A stretch of 64,000 nt of DNA from Segatella copri (GCF_949820605.1 NZ_CATKVU010000006.1:496001-560000), one strand, 5' to 3'. Shown: positions 44,197-52,893, numbered from the stretch's first letter. Numbers and translations: made by a program. The notes: generated by a model not told the origin, from the letters alone.

Positions 44197-45417
44197 TTAC
44201 TTGATAGAGATGAGATTGCCACCCTTAATCTCTTTGGTGCCGTTATAATCAAGCAGGGTGCCTGATACAACCACCTTCTTGCCTGGTACAAGGATACCCT
44301 TGGTTTCCTCTGTCCACTTTGCACCATCGATGTTGTAGCAACGGAACACCTCGAGAGTCTTGCCTTCTGTATCCTTACCGTCGTCAGAGATAACGAATGT
44401 ACCGTTACCATACGTGCCTGTATCTACATCTTTCACCTTTACGATGATACCGGTAGCATAAACCTTAGCATCGCCTGCTGTACCGGCTTTGATCTTCTCC
44501 AGTGCCTGAGCCACGGTATAAGGCTTCTCCAATGTACCGCCTGTTTCTGATGCCTTCAGATCATCCGTGCTGCGAAGCACAATCTGCCAGGTGTTGCCGA
44601 ATCGGGTAAAGATACCGGTGATATCGAATACACCCTGTGGAATCACCTCGTTGGCAAACTTAGAATAACCCGAGTTGCGCACTACCAGATTGCTGCTGCT
44701 GATCTTCTTGCCTGTTTCTGCATCAATCAGTTCCAGACTCGTATTGGTATCATCTGGCGCCCATACGTTTGTGCCGTTAGCAGAAGCAAACTTCACCTTT
44801 TTCAGGGTCATCAGCTTGCCCACGTTAGCCTCCATATAGGCTGCATCAGTAAGCTTTGTCAGGTCAAACTCCTCTGGCACAACCGTGCTTGCATCAGCCT
44901 CGCCAGGGTTCAGAATCTTGAAGTGCTCGTTCCAGATGGCACGCTCTATCTTGCCCATACCCAGACTTCCATCTGAGAGCTTGGTATTCACACCGCCAAT
45001 CTGAGGCAACTTCTTGTAACTTCCGATATAGAGACCCTTCAGGTTTACGAGAATCTCCTGACCAACAGGAAGATAACCCGACAGACCACTTCCGTTGATG
45101 GCAATGATGATAGCGCCGGATGCATCCTGTACGCTCACCTGGTTGTAGATATTGCCACTGACATCATTGCCCGTCACTACCGCCTTGATCATCATGTCCT
45201 TCTCAATCTGCTTGTAGCCATTGTCGCTGTTGATAACCGTAGCAAACTGTTTTTTCAGGTCAGCTATGCTGATCACATTCTTCTCCTTCAGGCTGTTGTT
45301 GCCCCATGGAGATGCAGGCACCTTCTCGGTCAGGTCTGGGTCAGCATAACCGTCGCCCATACACGACCCCAGGGTCAGTGCCAGGAATGCCAATGCTATG
45401 AATTTTATCTTTTTCAT
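44197..45417 (-). CDS. DUF5689-type surface lipoprotein
   Basis: 406 residues. Lipobox LGSC (Cys 19). The DUF5689-like region (about 45-270) reads ISIADLKKQFATVIN, MIKAVVTGNDVSGNIYNQVSVQDASGAIIIAING and GQEILVNLKGLYIGSYKKLPQIGG, a repeated OB-like beta pattern. A second OB-like domain (about 295-406) ends VPGKKVVVSGTLLDYNGTKEIKGG, close to the OB domain of the neighbouring lipoprotein. Second gene after the TonB-dependent receptor (71 bp gap). By position it may do for this receptor what SusD does for SusC. Confidence 0.85.
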   Translation of the reverse strand: MKKIKFIALAFLALTLGSCMGDGYADPDLTEKVPASPWGNNSLKEKNVISIADLKKQFATVINSDNGYKQIEKDMMIKAVVTGNDVSGNIYNQVSVQDASGAIIIAINGSGLSGYLPVGQEILVNLKGLYIGSYKKLPQIGGVNTKLSDGSLGMGKIERAIWNEHFKILNPGEADASTVVPEEFDLTKLTDAAYMEANVGKLMTLKKVKFASANGTNVWAPDDTNTSLELIDAETGKKISSSNLVVRNSGYSKFANEVIPQGVFDITGIFTRFGNTWQIVLRSTDDLKASETGGTLEKPYTVAQALEKIKAGTAGDAKVYATGIIVKVKDVDTGTYGNGTFVISDDGKDTEGKTLEVFRCYNIDGAKWTEETKGILVPGKKVVVSGTLLDYNGTKEIKGGNLISIK

Positions 45418-45488
45418 TGTTCTTTCTTTTTATTGTTATAGAGAAACGGGATTGCTCCCTGTTCTTTATGTTAAAGAGAAACTGCTCT

Positions 45489-48089
45489 TTAGAATCTGTA
45501 AGATACCTGGAACATGCCGTTGGTACCCCAGGTGTAATACTTCTTAGGATTCTTAGAGAACTGGTAGAGGCGTGGATTCTTCACGTTGCCGTTAGCATCC
45601 AGTGTATAGCTTGAACGTGAGTTCTGTTCATATCCGCCAGTCACGATGGTCTGGTTGTTCAGCAGGTTGGTAATCATGAGGTTGAAGTTGAGAGAACCCT
45701 TCTTCAGTCTCACGCTCTTGCCTATGCTCAGGTCAACCATCCATCCTCCGTGACCCTTCTCCTGGGCTACAGCATCCTCTGTCCAGCTCATACCGTCGAG
45801 TGTAGTAGGAGCAAAGATTTCAGGGAATGCCTTGTTGGCAGCCTGGCGGTTGGTCAGCACCTTCTCATATCTGTAGCTTGGAGAATAAGAGAGGTAGATG
45901 CGGTCGTAGTAGTTGGCATTGAGGTTGACGAACCATCCGTTTACGTGGGCATCGAGACCGATGCTTCCCACTGTGAGCGGTGTGCCACTCTCGCGCATAT
46001 TCATCACGTAAGCCTTGTCCTGGTAAACCTCAGCACTCTTTGAGAGCATGTATACGGCGTTTACATTGTTGATGTTCTTCGCCTCGCTCATAGCGCCCAG
46101 AGTCTTCAGGTCGAGCCATGAAGTGAGCTTGATCTTAGCGCCCACCTCTACACCATAGTATTCCTTCTTCAGTCCGGTCATGCTCACGTAGGTGAATGAA
46201 TTCTCATCATCGTTGTAGAAGTTCTGCCATTCCGTAACGTTCTCCAGTCGGCTGTAGTAACCGCTCACGTTGGCACTCAGCCATGCGTTGCGATACAGGT
46301 AGCTGAATTCAGAGCTGAAGATGCGCTCGTTCTTGAGGTTAGTCACGAAGTCGTTGCTGATTTCAGGCGAGATGAAGGCTGTGCTTGCCATCGGCGCACG
46401 CAGCTCGTATCCGGCTCCGATGCTGAAGGCATGACCTCTGCCCATATCCACGTTCAGGCTTCCCTTTACGCCACCGTCCAGGAAGTTGGCTGTGCCGCTC
46501 TTGCCCTGGCTGTTGTTCGGTGCCATACCGTTGCGCATGTAGCCGCGGCGGTTCATTCCGGTATATCCGATACGTCCGCTCAGCATCGCCTTCATGTTGT
46601 AGAATTCGGCTGTATAGGTGCTCCATGCGTTTGCCTTGTTCACGTCGATGCGATAGTCGTAACCGAACTTGTCGCCCTCGTAAACCAGCTTGCCTGTGTT
46701 GTTAGGACCGGCTGTGTTCAGGTCGTACTGCACACGTGGGTCGGTCTTAGGATAATCGCCCAGGGCATAGGTGTTGATGTTGTGGAAGATGGCACCGCCC
46801 AGCATGTCTTCCAGTGTCTGATAGTGCTGGTTGGTACTCTTTCCGAGCATGATACCCGTAGCCAGGTTCGATTTCTTGGTCAGCTTGGTGTTCAGAACGG
46901 ATGACAGGGTCAGGGTCAGGTTGTCGTTGTGCTTAGCCTGAACATAGTAGAGCAGATCCTGTCCGTTCTTGGCTGCCTGCTGGTTGGCATAGTACAGTCG
47001 GTCCCAGTTAATCTGTCGGTTCTGCTTGCTTGCCTGCCAGTAGTTTACGGCGTTGTTCCAGTTTTCCCAGGTATACATGTTGTTGCCGTTCTTGTAGTCG
47101 CCCCATACATAGTAGTTGGCTGATGGCATGTTCTTCCAGTAGTCTGGCTGTGGATTCTCTGCGTTGTTGTAGTTGAGCTTGGTGCTCTTGTACATAGAGT
47201 ATTTTCCAAACACCGATGTGGTGAGCTTCATCTGGTCGTTGATTTCCCAGTCCCATGTAGCGATGGCAGAAGGGGCAAAGTCGTTCACTACGCGTGAGTT
47301 TCTTTTGTGTCCGTTCTGGTATCCCCAGTATGGGTTATACTGGTAGTCGTTTGCCAGCCAGTAAGCCTCGTCGGTAGATGCTCCCTGGGTGCTTCTTTCT
47401 GTCGGGTTACCCCATGTGGAGAAGCTCAGCGAGTGGCCGTTCATCCACTTCTTCTGTACACCGAAGAAATAGGAGAGGGCGTTGTAGAAGGTTCCCTCTA
47501 CGTATCCCCGGTTAGCCCAGCGGTAGGTGAGACCGGCTGTGATGGCCCATCCCTTCTCGTTGAATCCGCTGGAGTAGGAGTAGAGTCCGCGCAGGGTATA
47601 GTTGCGGTTGGCAACACCTACGCTGGCATACTGTCCTTCCTGCATGCTTCCGGCACGGAAATCATAGTTGTTGGAGCCTGCCATGCCGGTCATCGAATAG
47701 CCGTTGGCTTCGAAAGGCAGGGCGAAGTCTACGTTTCTGGAGAATCGGTTCAAACCGCCGATGTTGGAGAAACGGAACTGTCCGGTCTCCATATCGTTCA
47801 TGGAAGTACCGTTGATATAGACATCATTGTACTTCTGGTTGAAGGCACGGTAGCGGAAACGTGCTGGCGAGAACAGGTAACCTGCCTGGCTCGCGTATAC
47901 GTTGCTGGTAGAATTGAGGATGGTGACATTGGATGACATGTCATCGTCCTCGCCCAACTGTGCCTCGGAGAAGGTGAAAGCATTCTCGTCGAGTCCCTGT
48001 GCTACGTTCTGGTCAGTCTTTTCGTTCTGAGCCATAGCCAATGAACACGAGAAGAGCGCTAACATTGCTAAGTTTACTTTCTTCTGCAT
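45489..48089 (-). CDS. TonB-dependent outer-membrane receptor, short form
   Basis: 866 residues with signal peptide (ends LAMAQ). The plug is recognisable by FRYRAFNQKYNDVYINGTSMNDMETG at about 75-105, and the rest is a 22-strand-type barrel ending GTNGMFQVSYRF with terminal Phe. It lacks the carboxypeptidase-like N-terminal extension of SusC proteins, and no standard TonB box is obvious in the 50 acidic residues before the plug. No SusD partner. It heads the operon with the DUF5689 and OB/jelly-roll lipoproteins and is divergent from a secreted nuclease. The cargo is not known. Confidence 0.88.
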   Translation of the reverse strand: MQKKVNLAMLALFSCSLAMAQNEKTDQNVAQGLDENAFTFSEAQLGEDDDMSSNVTILNSTSNVYASQAGYLFSPARFRYRAFNQKYNDVYINGTSMNDMETGQFRFSNIGGLNRFSRNVDFALPFEANGYSMTGMAGSNNYDFRAGSMQEGQYASVGVANRNYTLRGLYSYSSGFNEKGWAITAGLTYRWANRGYVEGTFYNALSYFFGVQKKWMNGHSLSFSTWGNPTERSTQGASTDEAYWLANDYQYNPYWGYQNGHKRNSRVVNDFAPSAIATWDWEINDQMKLTTSVFGKYSMYKSTKLNYNNAENPQPDYWKNMPSANYYVWGDYKNGNNMYTWENWNNAVNYWQASKQNRQINWDRLYYANQQAAKNGQDLLYYVQAKHNDNLTLTLSSVLNTKLTKKSNLATGIMLGKSTNQHYQTLEDMLGGAIFHNINTYALGDYPKTDPRVQYDLNTAGPNNTGKLVYEGDKFGYDYRIDVNKANAWSTYTAEFYNMKAMLSGRIGYTGMNRRGYMRNGMAPNNSQGKSGTANFLDGGVKGSLNVDMGRGHAFSIGAGYELRAPMASTAFISPEISNDFVTNLKNERIFSSEFSYLYRNAWLSANVSGYYSRLENVTEWQNFYNDDENSFTYVSMTGLKKEYYGVEVGAKIKLTSWLDLKTLGAMSEAKNINNVNAVYMLSKSAEVYQDKAYVMNMRESGTPLTVGSIGLDAHVNGWFVNLNANYYDRIYLSYSPSYRYEKVLTNRQAANKAFPEIFAPTTLDGMSWTEDAVAQEKGHGGWMVDLSIGKSVRLKKGSLNFNLMITNLLNNQTIVTGGYEQNSRSSYTLDANGNVKNPRLYQFSKNPKKYYTWGTNGMFQVSYRF

Positions 48090-48424
48090 AGTTTATATGT
48101 ATTAAGTATTAATAAACCGGCAACAGCAGTCTCTTTGAGCAGTGATGATATATGTCCCGCTAGGTCTTGTTTAGGCGATAAGGGGACTTACCATGGTCCC
48201 TGGTCTTGTGTCTTCTGTTCCGATTCAATGTGTTTAATGCTGCAAAGTAACAAAAAGTTTTTTGAAAAATGAATTTATTTATGTTAAAAATGTATGAAAT
48301 CTGAAAATATATTCGTTTTTATGGAGATATTTCCGGTTTTTTAGGTATCTTTGCTGCCTGTTACCTCACCGCGTTAAGGTGAACATATATAATATATAGG
48401 TATACTTGAATAATTAATATTAGT
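48090..48424. promoter_or_regulatory. Divergent control region of the receptor and nuclease operons
   Basis: A 335-bp gap. On the minus strand a TTACTTTG box (48243-48250, imperfect) could serve the receptor operon with a leader of about 145 nt. On the plus strand TATCTTTG (48346-48353) serves the EEP gene. The region between the boxes is AT-rich. Shared control of both operons is plausible. Confidence 0.55.
48346..48353 (+). promoter_or_regulatory. Promoter -7 box of the EEP nuclease operon
   Basis: TATCTTTG followed by CTGCC, about 72 bp before the ATG at 48425. The leader holds a short TCACC/GGTGA hairpin. Confidence 0.6.
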
Positions 48425-49495
48425 ATGAGAAAACATTTGCTCTTGCTGGCTGCCCTCCTCATGATTGGACTGGGCGCTACGGCACAGAAAAAGAAGTCGC
48501 AGACTTCCGGTAACAAGCAGTATCAGGTGTATGCTGTGGGTTTCTATAATCAGGAGAACCTCTTCGATACCTGTCATGATGCCGGTAAGAATGATTACGA
48601 GTATCTCCCTGCTAAGGGATGGAATGGTATGAAATATACCAATAAACTCAAGAATATGTCGCGTGCACTTGCCGACATGGGTACCGATGTGTTGCCTAAC
48701 GTGGGCTGTGCCTTCATCGGTCTGGCTGAGGTTGAGAATGCCAACGTGCTGAAAGATCTCACCGCGCAGCCGCCTCTCAAGGCACGAAACATGCAGTTCT
48801 GCCATATCGAGGGTCCCGATAAGCGAGGCATCGATTGTGCGCTGCTCTATAATCCGGCACTCTTCACGGTGAAGAACACCCGATTGGTGCCTTACGTACA
48901 GGAACTCGCCAAGGATTCAGCCTACAAGACCCGTGGTTTCCTCACCGTACGTGGTGAGCTGGCGGGCGAGGATGTGGCGGTTATCGTATGCCACTGGCCA
49001 AGCCGTTTCTCCGGTTCGTTCTATCGCGAGAGCGGAGCGCGCCAGACTAAGGTGGTAAAAGACAGTTTGCTCCGTCTGAACCCGGCTATGAAAGTGTTCG
49101 TGATGGGTGATATGAACGATGATCCTACCAACGCCAGCATGCACAAGGTGCTGAAGGCGAAGGCTGAAATCAGCGAGGTGGGTGCCGATGATATGTACAA
49201 TCCATGGTACAACATTCTGGCAAAGGAGGGCAAGGGAACCCTGTTCTACAGCGGTTCATGGAATCTCTTCGACCAGATAGTCATCACGCCTAATCTCCTG
49301 AACAAGGATAGTAAGCACAAGGACTACAGCTCTTTGAAATTCTGGAAGAACCACATCTTCCGCCGCGATTACCTCATCCAGCAGGAGGGTCAGTACAAGG
49401 GTGCTCCTTTGCGTACCAAGGCGGGTGGCAGATGGCTCAACGGCTACAGCGATCACCTGCCGGTAGTGATGTACCTGGTGAAGGAAAAAAAGTAG
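48425..49495 (+). CDS. Secreted endonuclease/exonuclease/phosphatase (EEP) family protein
   Basis: 356 residues. Signal peptide ends GATAQ. EEP fold motifs: GFYNQENLFD (metal Asn), GLAEVEN (catalytic Glu), DKRGIDCALLY, VCHWPSR (His), MGDMNDDPTNASM (Asp-x-Asn) and YSDHLPVVMY (Asp-His). The family includes DNases, phosphodiesterases and phosphatases. Association with DUF5689/TonB-receptor genes favours a periplasmic or secreted nuclease (inference). First of a three-gene operon: the next start is 3 bp after its stop. Confidence 0.9.
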   Translation: MRKHLLLLAALLMIGLGATAQKKKSQTSGNKQYQVYAVGFYNQENLFDTCHDAGKNDYEYLPAKGWNGMKYTNKLKNMSRALADMGTDVLPNVGCAFIGLAEVENANVLKDLTAQPPLKARNMQFCHIEGPDKRGIDCALLYNPALFTVKNTRLVPYVQELAKDSAYKTRGFLTVRGELAGEDVAVIVCHWPSRFSGSFYRESGARQTKVVKDSLLRLNPAMKVFVMGDMNDDPTNASMHKVLKAKAEISEVGADDMYNPWYNILAKEGKGTLFYSGSWNLFDQIVITPNLLNKDSKHKDYSSLKFWKNHIFRRDYLIQQEGQYKGAPLRTKAGGRWLNGYSDHLPVVMYLVKEKK

Positions 49496-49498
49496 AAA

Positions 49499-50068
49499 AT
49501 GGTTGAGAATCATCCTTTTGAGCCGTGGCTGCCCGAGAATGCGCGGCTGCTGATGCTCGGCACGTTTCCGCCTGCAGAAAAGCGGTGGTGCATGCCCTGG
49601 TATTATCCCAACTTCCAGAATGATATGTGGAGGATATTCGGGATTATCTACTTTCAGGATAAGTTCCATTTCGTGGATGTAGAGAAGAAGACCTACCGCC
49701 TCGATGCTATTAAGGAATTTCTCAGGGAGAAGGGCGTCGCCATCTATGATACCGCACAGCAGGTGATACGCACCAAGAATACGGCATCCGACAAGGACCT
49801 GCAGATCGTGCAGCCCGCTGATCTCGACGGCATGCTCCGTCAGCTGCCCCATTGCAGGGCGGTGCTCACAGCCGGCCAGCTTGCCACGAAGGTATTTTCA
49901 GAACACTTCGGCATCAGGGAAAAGCCTGAGATGGGAGGCTATGCAGAATTCCAGTTCGAGGGTCGCAGACTCCGTCTGTACCGCATGCCCTCCAGTTCCC
50001 GTGCCTATCCTATGGCAGTGGAGAAGAAGGCTGAATTCTACCGCAAGATGTTTGATGAAATCTTATAG
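49499..50068 (+). CDS. Uracil-DNA glycosylase superfamily protein
   Basis: 189 residues, no signal peptide. The fold pattern of the UDG superfamily is seen: RLLMLGTFPPAEKRW (motif A region), VAIYDTAQQVIR, AVLTAGQLATKVF (beta strand with GxxA) and a motif B-like MPSSSRAYP. The catalytic Asp of UNG is absent, as in MUG-like and other branches. Closest described type: the G:T/U mismatch-type glycosylase group of Bacteroidota. The start is 3 bp after the EEP gene, and udk follows 14 bp later. Confidence 0.78.
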   Translation: MVENHPFEPWLPENARLLMLGTFPPAEKRWCMPWYYPNFQNDMWRIFGIIYFQDKFHFVDVEKKTYRLDAIKEFLREKGVAIYDTAQQVIRTKNTASDKDLQIVQPADLDGMLRQLPHCRAVLTAGQLATKVFSEHFGIREKPEMGGYAEFQFEGRRLRLYRMPSSSRAYPMAVEKKAEFYRKMFDEIL

Positions 50069-50082
50069 AAAGAAAAAAGAAT

Positions 50083-50706
50083 ATGAAAGATAAAGTGACC
50101 GTTATTGGCATTGCGGGAGGTACAGGCTCCGGCAAAACCACTGTGGTGAAGAAACTCGTAGAAGTGCTGCCGCCTCATTATGTGGCTGTGGTGCCCCTCG
50201 ATTCATATTATAACGATACCTCGCAGATGACCGAGGAAGAACGTCATCAGATCAACTTCGACCACCCGTCGGCATTCGATTGGAAGCTTTTGCACCAGCA
50301 GCTCGCTGATCTGCGTGCTGGCAAGGCGATAGAGCAACCCACCTATAGTTATATCAAATGCAACCGTGAACCGGAAACGATTCACGTTGACCCCAAACCG
50401 GTTGTGATCATCGAAGGCATCATGACGCTGGTGGACAAGAAGTTGAGAGACCTGATGGACCTGAAGGTGTTCGTGGATACCGATGCTGATGAGCGCCTGA
50501 TACGCAACATTCAGCGTGATACCATCGACAGGGGGCGCACCGTATCGATGGTGGTAGACCGATACCTGAAGGTTCTGAAGCCGATGCACGAGCAGTTTAT
50601 CGAACCGACCAAGCGCTATGCTGACATCATCATTCCGCAGGGTGGCGAAAACCTCAAGGGCATCGGTATCCTCTGCAAGTATGTAGAGGGACTGATAGAG
50701 AAATAA
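50083..50706 (+). CDS. udk: Uridine kinase
   Basis: 207 residues. It phosphorylates uridine and cytidine to UMP and CMP in nucleoside salvage. P-loop GIAGGTGSGKTTVVKKL, substrate segment PLDSYYNDTSQM and FDHPSAFDW, Walker B-like VIIEGIMTLVD, and lid RLIRNIQRDTIDRGRTVS. Last of the EEP, UDG-family, udk operon, which links a secreted nuclease to use of the resulting nucleosides. Followed by a terminator. Confidence 0.95.
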   Translation: MKDKVTVIGIAGGTGSGKTTVVKKLVEVLPPHYVAVVPLDSYYNDTSQMTEEERHQINFDHPSAFDWKLLHQQLADLRAGKAIEQPTYSYIKCNREPETIHVDPKPVVIIEGIMTLVDKKLRDLMDLKVFVDTDADERLIRNIQRDTIDRGRTVSMVVDRYLKVLKPMHEQFIEPTKRYADIIIPQGGENLKGIGILCKYVEGLIEK

Positions 50707-50766
50707 AAATATTTTTGCTCAAGCATTGCATTTCTTTAATGCAAAACAAAGTTTAATTAGGAAACA

Positions 50767-50809
50767 GGGCGGCCTTCTTCGTGAAAAGAGGTCCGCCCGC
50801 TTTGTTTTT
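50767..50809 (+). terminator. udk terminator
   Basis: GGGCGG and following bases (50767 on) pair with the arm ending CCGCCC at 50797, followed by GCTTTGTTTTTA. Confidence 0.85.
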
Positions 50810-50814
50810 ATCCC

Positions 50815-51153
50815 AGTCTGGCTATTCAAGTAGTTCAGTCTGGCTATTCAAGTAGTTCAGTCTGGCTAACTCAAGTAGTTCTGTTAGCTGATTCAAGTAG
50901 TTCTGTCAGCGAATTCAGCCGTCTCAGTTAGCTGATTCAGCCGTCTCAATAAGCCTACGGATACGTCTGCGCTAGCCGACGCAGTAATATCCGTACCCCG
51001 ACGCAGTAATATCTGTAACCCGACGCAGTAATATCCGTACCCCGACGCAGTAATATCTGTACCCCGATGCAGTAATATCTGTATCCCGACGCACTAATAT
51101 CTGTACCCCGACGCAGTAATATCCGTAACCCGATGCAGTAATATCCGTGAGCC
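50815..51153. repeat. Tandem array with 22-bp period, two sub-families
   Basis: Sub-family A (50815-50947): six units of 22-23 bp starting AGTCTGGCTA or TGTTAGCTGA and drifting stepwise from CAAGTAGTTC ends to CAGCCGTCTC ends. A degenerate unit lies at 50948-50969, then an 8-bp remainder. Sub-family B (50978-51153): eight exact 22-bp units with core GACGCAGTAATAT, differing at a few positions (C/T). No spacers, so not CRISPR. 22 is not a multiple of 3, so it is not a protein repeat. Confidence 0.9.
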
Positions 51154-51240
51154 AGCGCAGCACAACGTGTGGTCCGTTTTCGCCAGGTCCCATAACCATA
51201 TTCTGCAAAGATCTTCTTGCTTTTTGCAAGAAGATAAGCT

Positions 51241-51321
51241 GAAAAACGTGATAGATGAAGACTATTAGTGATGGATAGCGTGATGGATATTGTAAACATT
51301 TTATCCATCTATCACGCTTTT
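51241..51321. terminator. Two-way hairpin after the acidic orphan gene
   Basis: CGTGATAGATG (51247-51257) pairs exactly with CATCTATCACG (51306-51316), with an inner GATGGATA/TATCCATC pair. T-runs flank both sides. Confidence 0.75.
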
Positions 51322-51406
51322 TAAAATAGATAATTCGCTTGTTATCAAGTGATTAGCGTTTTGAGAAGAGAAAAAGTGAGGGATGTGAGGGATAAAACTT
51401 AAAAGA

Positions 51407-52696
51407 TTATTCCTCTTCCTCCTTCTCAAAAGCCTCTACGAAAGGCTGGTGGAAACCCTGGAAGATGCGGAGATACTCGGCTCGCACCTCATCACTCTCC
51501 TCAAAAAGATTCAACTCGCCACGCTTGTGAGCCTTCAGCATACTGCTGTAACGGCGAATCTTACGCTTGTAGTTCCTTGCCATCAACGCATCTGCCTGAA
51601 CAGGATTCTGACTGATATACGAAAAGGCACAAAGCTGCTTCATGAACATGTCGAACATCGGATTGTCATGACTCCAGTCGTCCTCACTCAGCCAGAACCA
51701 CTGGAAATGATACTTCTGCTCCAGTGCCATCAGATGCTGCCCCAGCTCGTCAATCTCCATGCCCTTCTGCATCTGCTCCTCAGCAAAAGCTACCAGAGAT
51801 GCCGCATCTACATTCAACTCAACCTCGTGAGACAGCGTGGTGCCTTCAATCTGAATGCGCCAACGGTGATTCCTGTTCTTGATGAACGCAGAATTTGTGT
51901 TCATCAGCAACTCAGAAAGCTTGCCCTCGGTAGGAATCTGACCCACTACCGAAAGACGGTCGCGCTGGTTGCGAACCACCAGTTGATGGTCCTCATGGCG
52001 CAATACACACATGTAAACCAGCCTGTTGCTGTCGAGCTGAAGGGTGAAACGGTCGTTGCTGTCATCGCCCACAAATTCGTAGGTGTAGTCATCTACCTTA
52101 TCCTGCGGAATGCTCAGCTCGCCATGAACCTTGTTGCCCTCGGCATCGTAGAGCGAGAAACCGATGTACGGAATCTGAAGACGGAGAACCACCGGATTGC
52201 CCCCATCCTCTGGAATCAGGGTAACAGCCAGTCCGTCATCACCGAAATCATCCTTGCGGCATACGAATCCGTCATCCGTCTTCTCAGCCTTCTCCACCTT
52301 CACCTCGCCGTGGTGCCACCATAAATCGAAGGTGATGGTCTGGTCGTCCTCAGCGGCTACACGGATGAAATCCTCGATGTCCTGACCCAGGTAAATCACC
52401 TTGGCAGGCTCAATCTCCTCATCGTCATCGCCCAGCGCTCGCACCCACATCTCGCCCGGAACAGGATCATCTTCCCATTCGGCATCAGCAGGGGCTGCAG
52501 TAGATTTGAAAACGAGGAAAACCATTCTTTCTTCTTCCCTCGTGCCATCTTCGCGGCACGTGAAGCACTTCGCTTCCTTAGGGATGAAGAATGGGGTTAA
52601 CAGGTACGGGTTTTTGCATAATGCGGTATACTCAACCTCGGTCCAGGCCGGGAGAGCGTGTGTATTTGTCTTGTCTGTCATATTCTCTTGTTGCAT
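51407..52696 (-). CDS. Acidic conserved hypothetical protein
   Basis: 429 residues from ATG 52696; an in-frame ATG at 52681 (MTDKTNTHALP) is an alternative. Cytosolic: no signal or membrane segment. Acidic throughout (DADEEIEPA, DDGFVCRKDDFGDDG, tail EAFEKEEEE). The N-terminal half is beta-rich (YLGQDIEDFIRVAAEDDQTITFDLWWHHGEVKV, VVLRLQIPYIGFSLYDAEGNKVHGEL), the C-terminal half helical. No family recognised and no catalytic motif. It has a perfect promoter and stands alone between an intrinsic terminator and a divergent lipoprotein gene. Confidence 0.75.
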   Translation of the reverse strand: MQQENMTDKTNTHALPAWTEVEYTALCKNPYLLTPFFIPKEAKCFTCREDGTREEERMVFLVFKSTAAPADAEWEDDPVPGEMWVRALGDDDEEIEPAKVIYLGQDIEDFIRVAAEDDQTITFDLWWHHGEVKVEKAEKTDDGFVCRKDDFGDDGLAVTLIPEDGGNPVVLRLQIPYIGFSLYDAEGNKVHGELSIPQDKVDDYTYEFVGDDSNDRFTLQLDSNRLVYMCVLRHEDHQLVVRNQRDRLSVVGQIPTEGKLSELLMNTNSAFIKNRNHRWRIQIEGTTLSHEVELNVDAASLVAFAEEQMQKGMEIDELGQHLMALEQKYHFQWFWLSEDDWSHDNPMFDMFMKQLCAFSYISQNPVQADALMARNYKRKIRRYSSMLKAHKRGELNLFEESDEVRAEYLRIFQGFHQPFVEAFEKEEEE

Positions 52697-52780
52697 ATAA
52701 TTCTTGAGTTGGTCCTATTTCTTTTCATCATCCGGCGTGTGTGGCAGGACGAGGGGGATGTTGATCCCAAAAAACGGTTG

Positions 52781-52811
52781 CAAAGGTAATGCAAAATCGA
52801 GACACTACAAA
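52781..52811 (-). promoter_or_regulatory. Promoter of the acidic orphan gene
   Basis: Minus strand TTTG (52808-52811), 19 bp, TACCTTTG (52781-52788), then CA. Full consensus. Leader about 78 nt. Confidence 0.78.
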
Positions 52812-52850
52812 ATATATCACCTATTTTTTTAATTATTTTACGATTCAATA

Positions 52851-52882
52851 TTTGGTGCTTCCAAAAAATAGTTGTAGTTTTG
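52851..52882 (+). promoter_or_regulatory. Promoter of the LAAC lipoprotein gene
   Basis: TTTG (52851-52854), 20 bp, TAGTTTTG (52875-52882), then CA. It places the transcript start near 52889, just before the ATGs at 52894 and 52906. Confidence 0.75.
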
Positions 52883-52893
52883 CATCTGAAATA

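Larger units (their letters stand above)
50707..51406. other. 700-bp gene-free region after udk
   Basis: It contains the udk terminator, a long degenerate array of 22-bp period (50815-51153), and a two-way hairpin terminator (51241-51321). No real gene is seen; minus-strand frames crossing the array are open only because the repeat lacks stops. Confidence 0.8.

Noticed and set aside
45489..48089. Calling this receptor SusC of a polysaccharide utilisation locus
   Set aside because: No SusC-type N-terminal extension, no SusD neighbour and no glycosidase next to it.
50815..51153. CRISPR array
   Set aside because: Units follow each other with no spacers and no cas genes are nearby.
50955..51308. 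Minus-strand frames of 85-117 codons over the 22-bp array
   Set aside because: The repeat lacks stop codons, so more than one frame is open; a 22-bp unit does not keep a protein frame.
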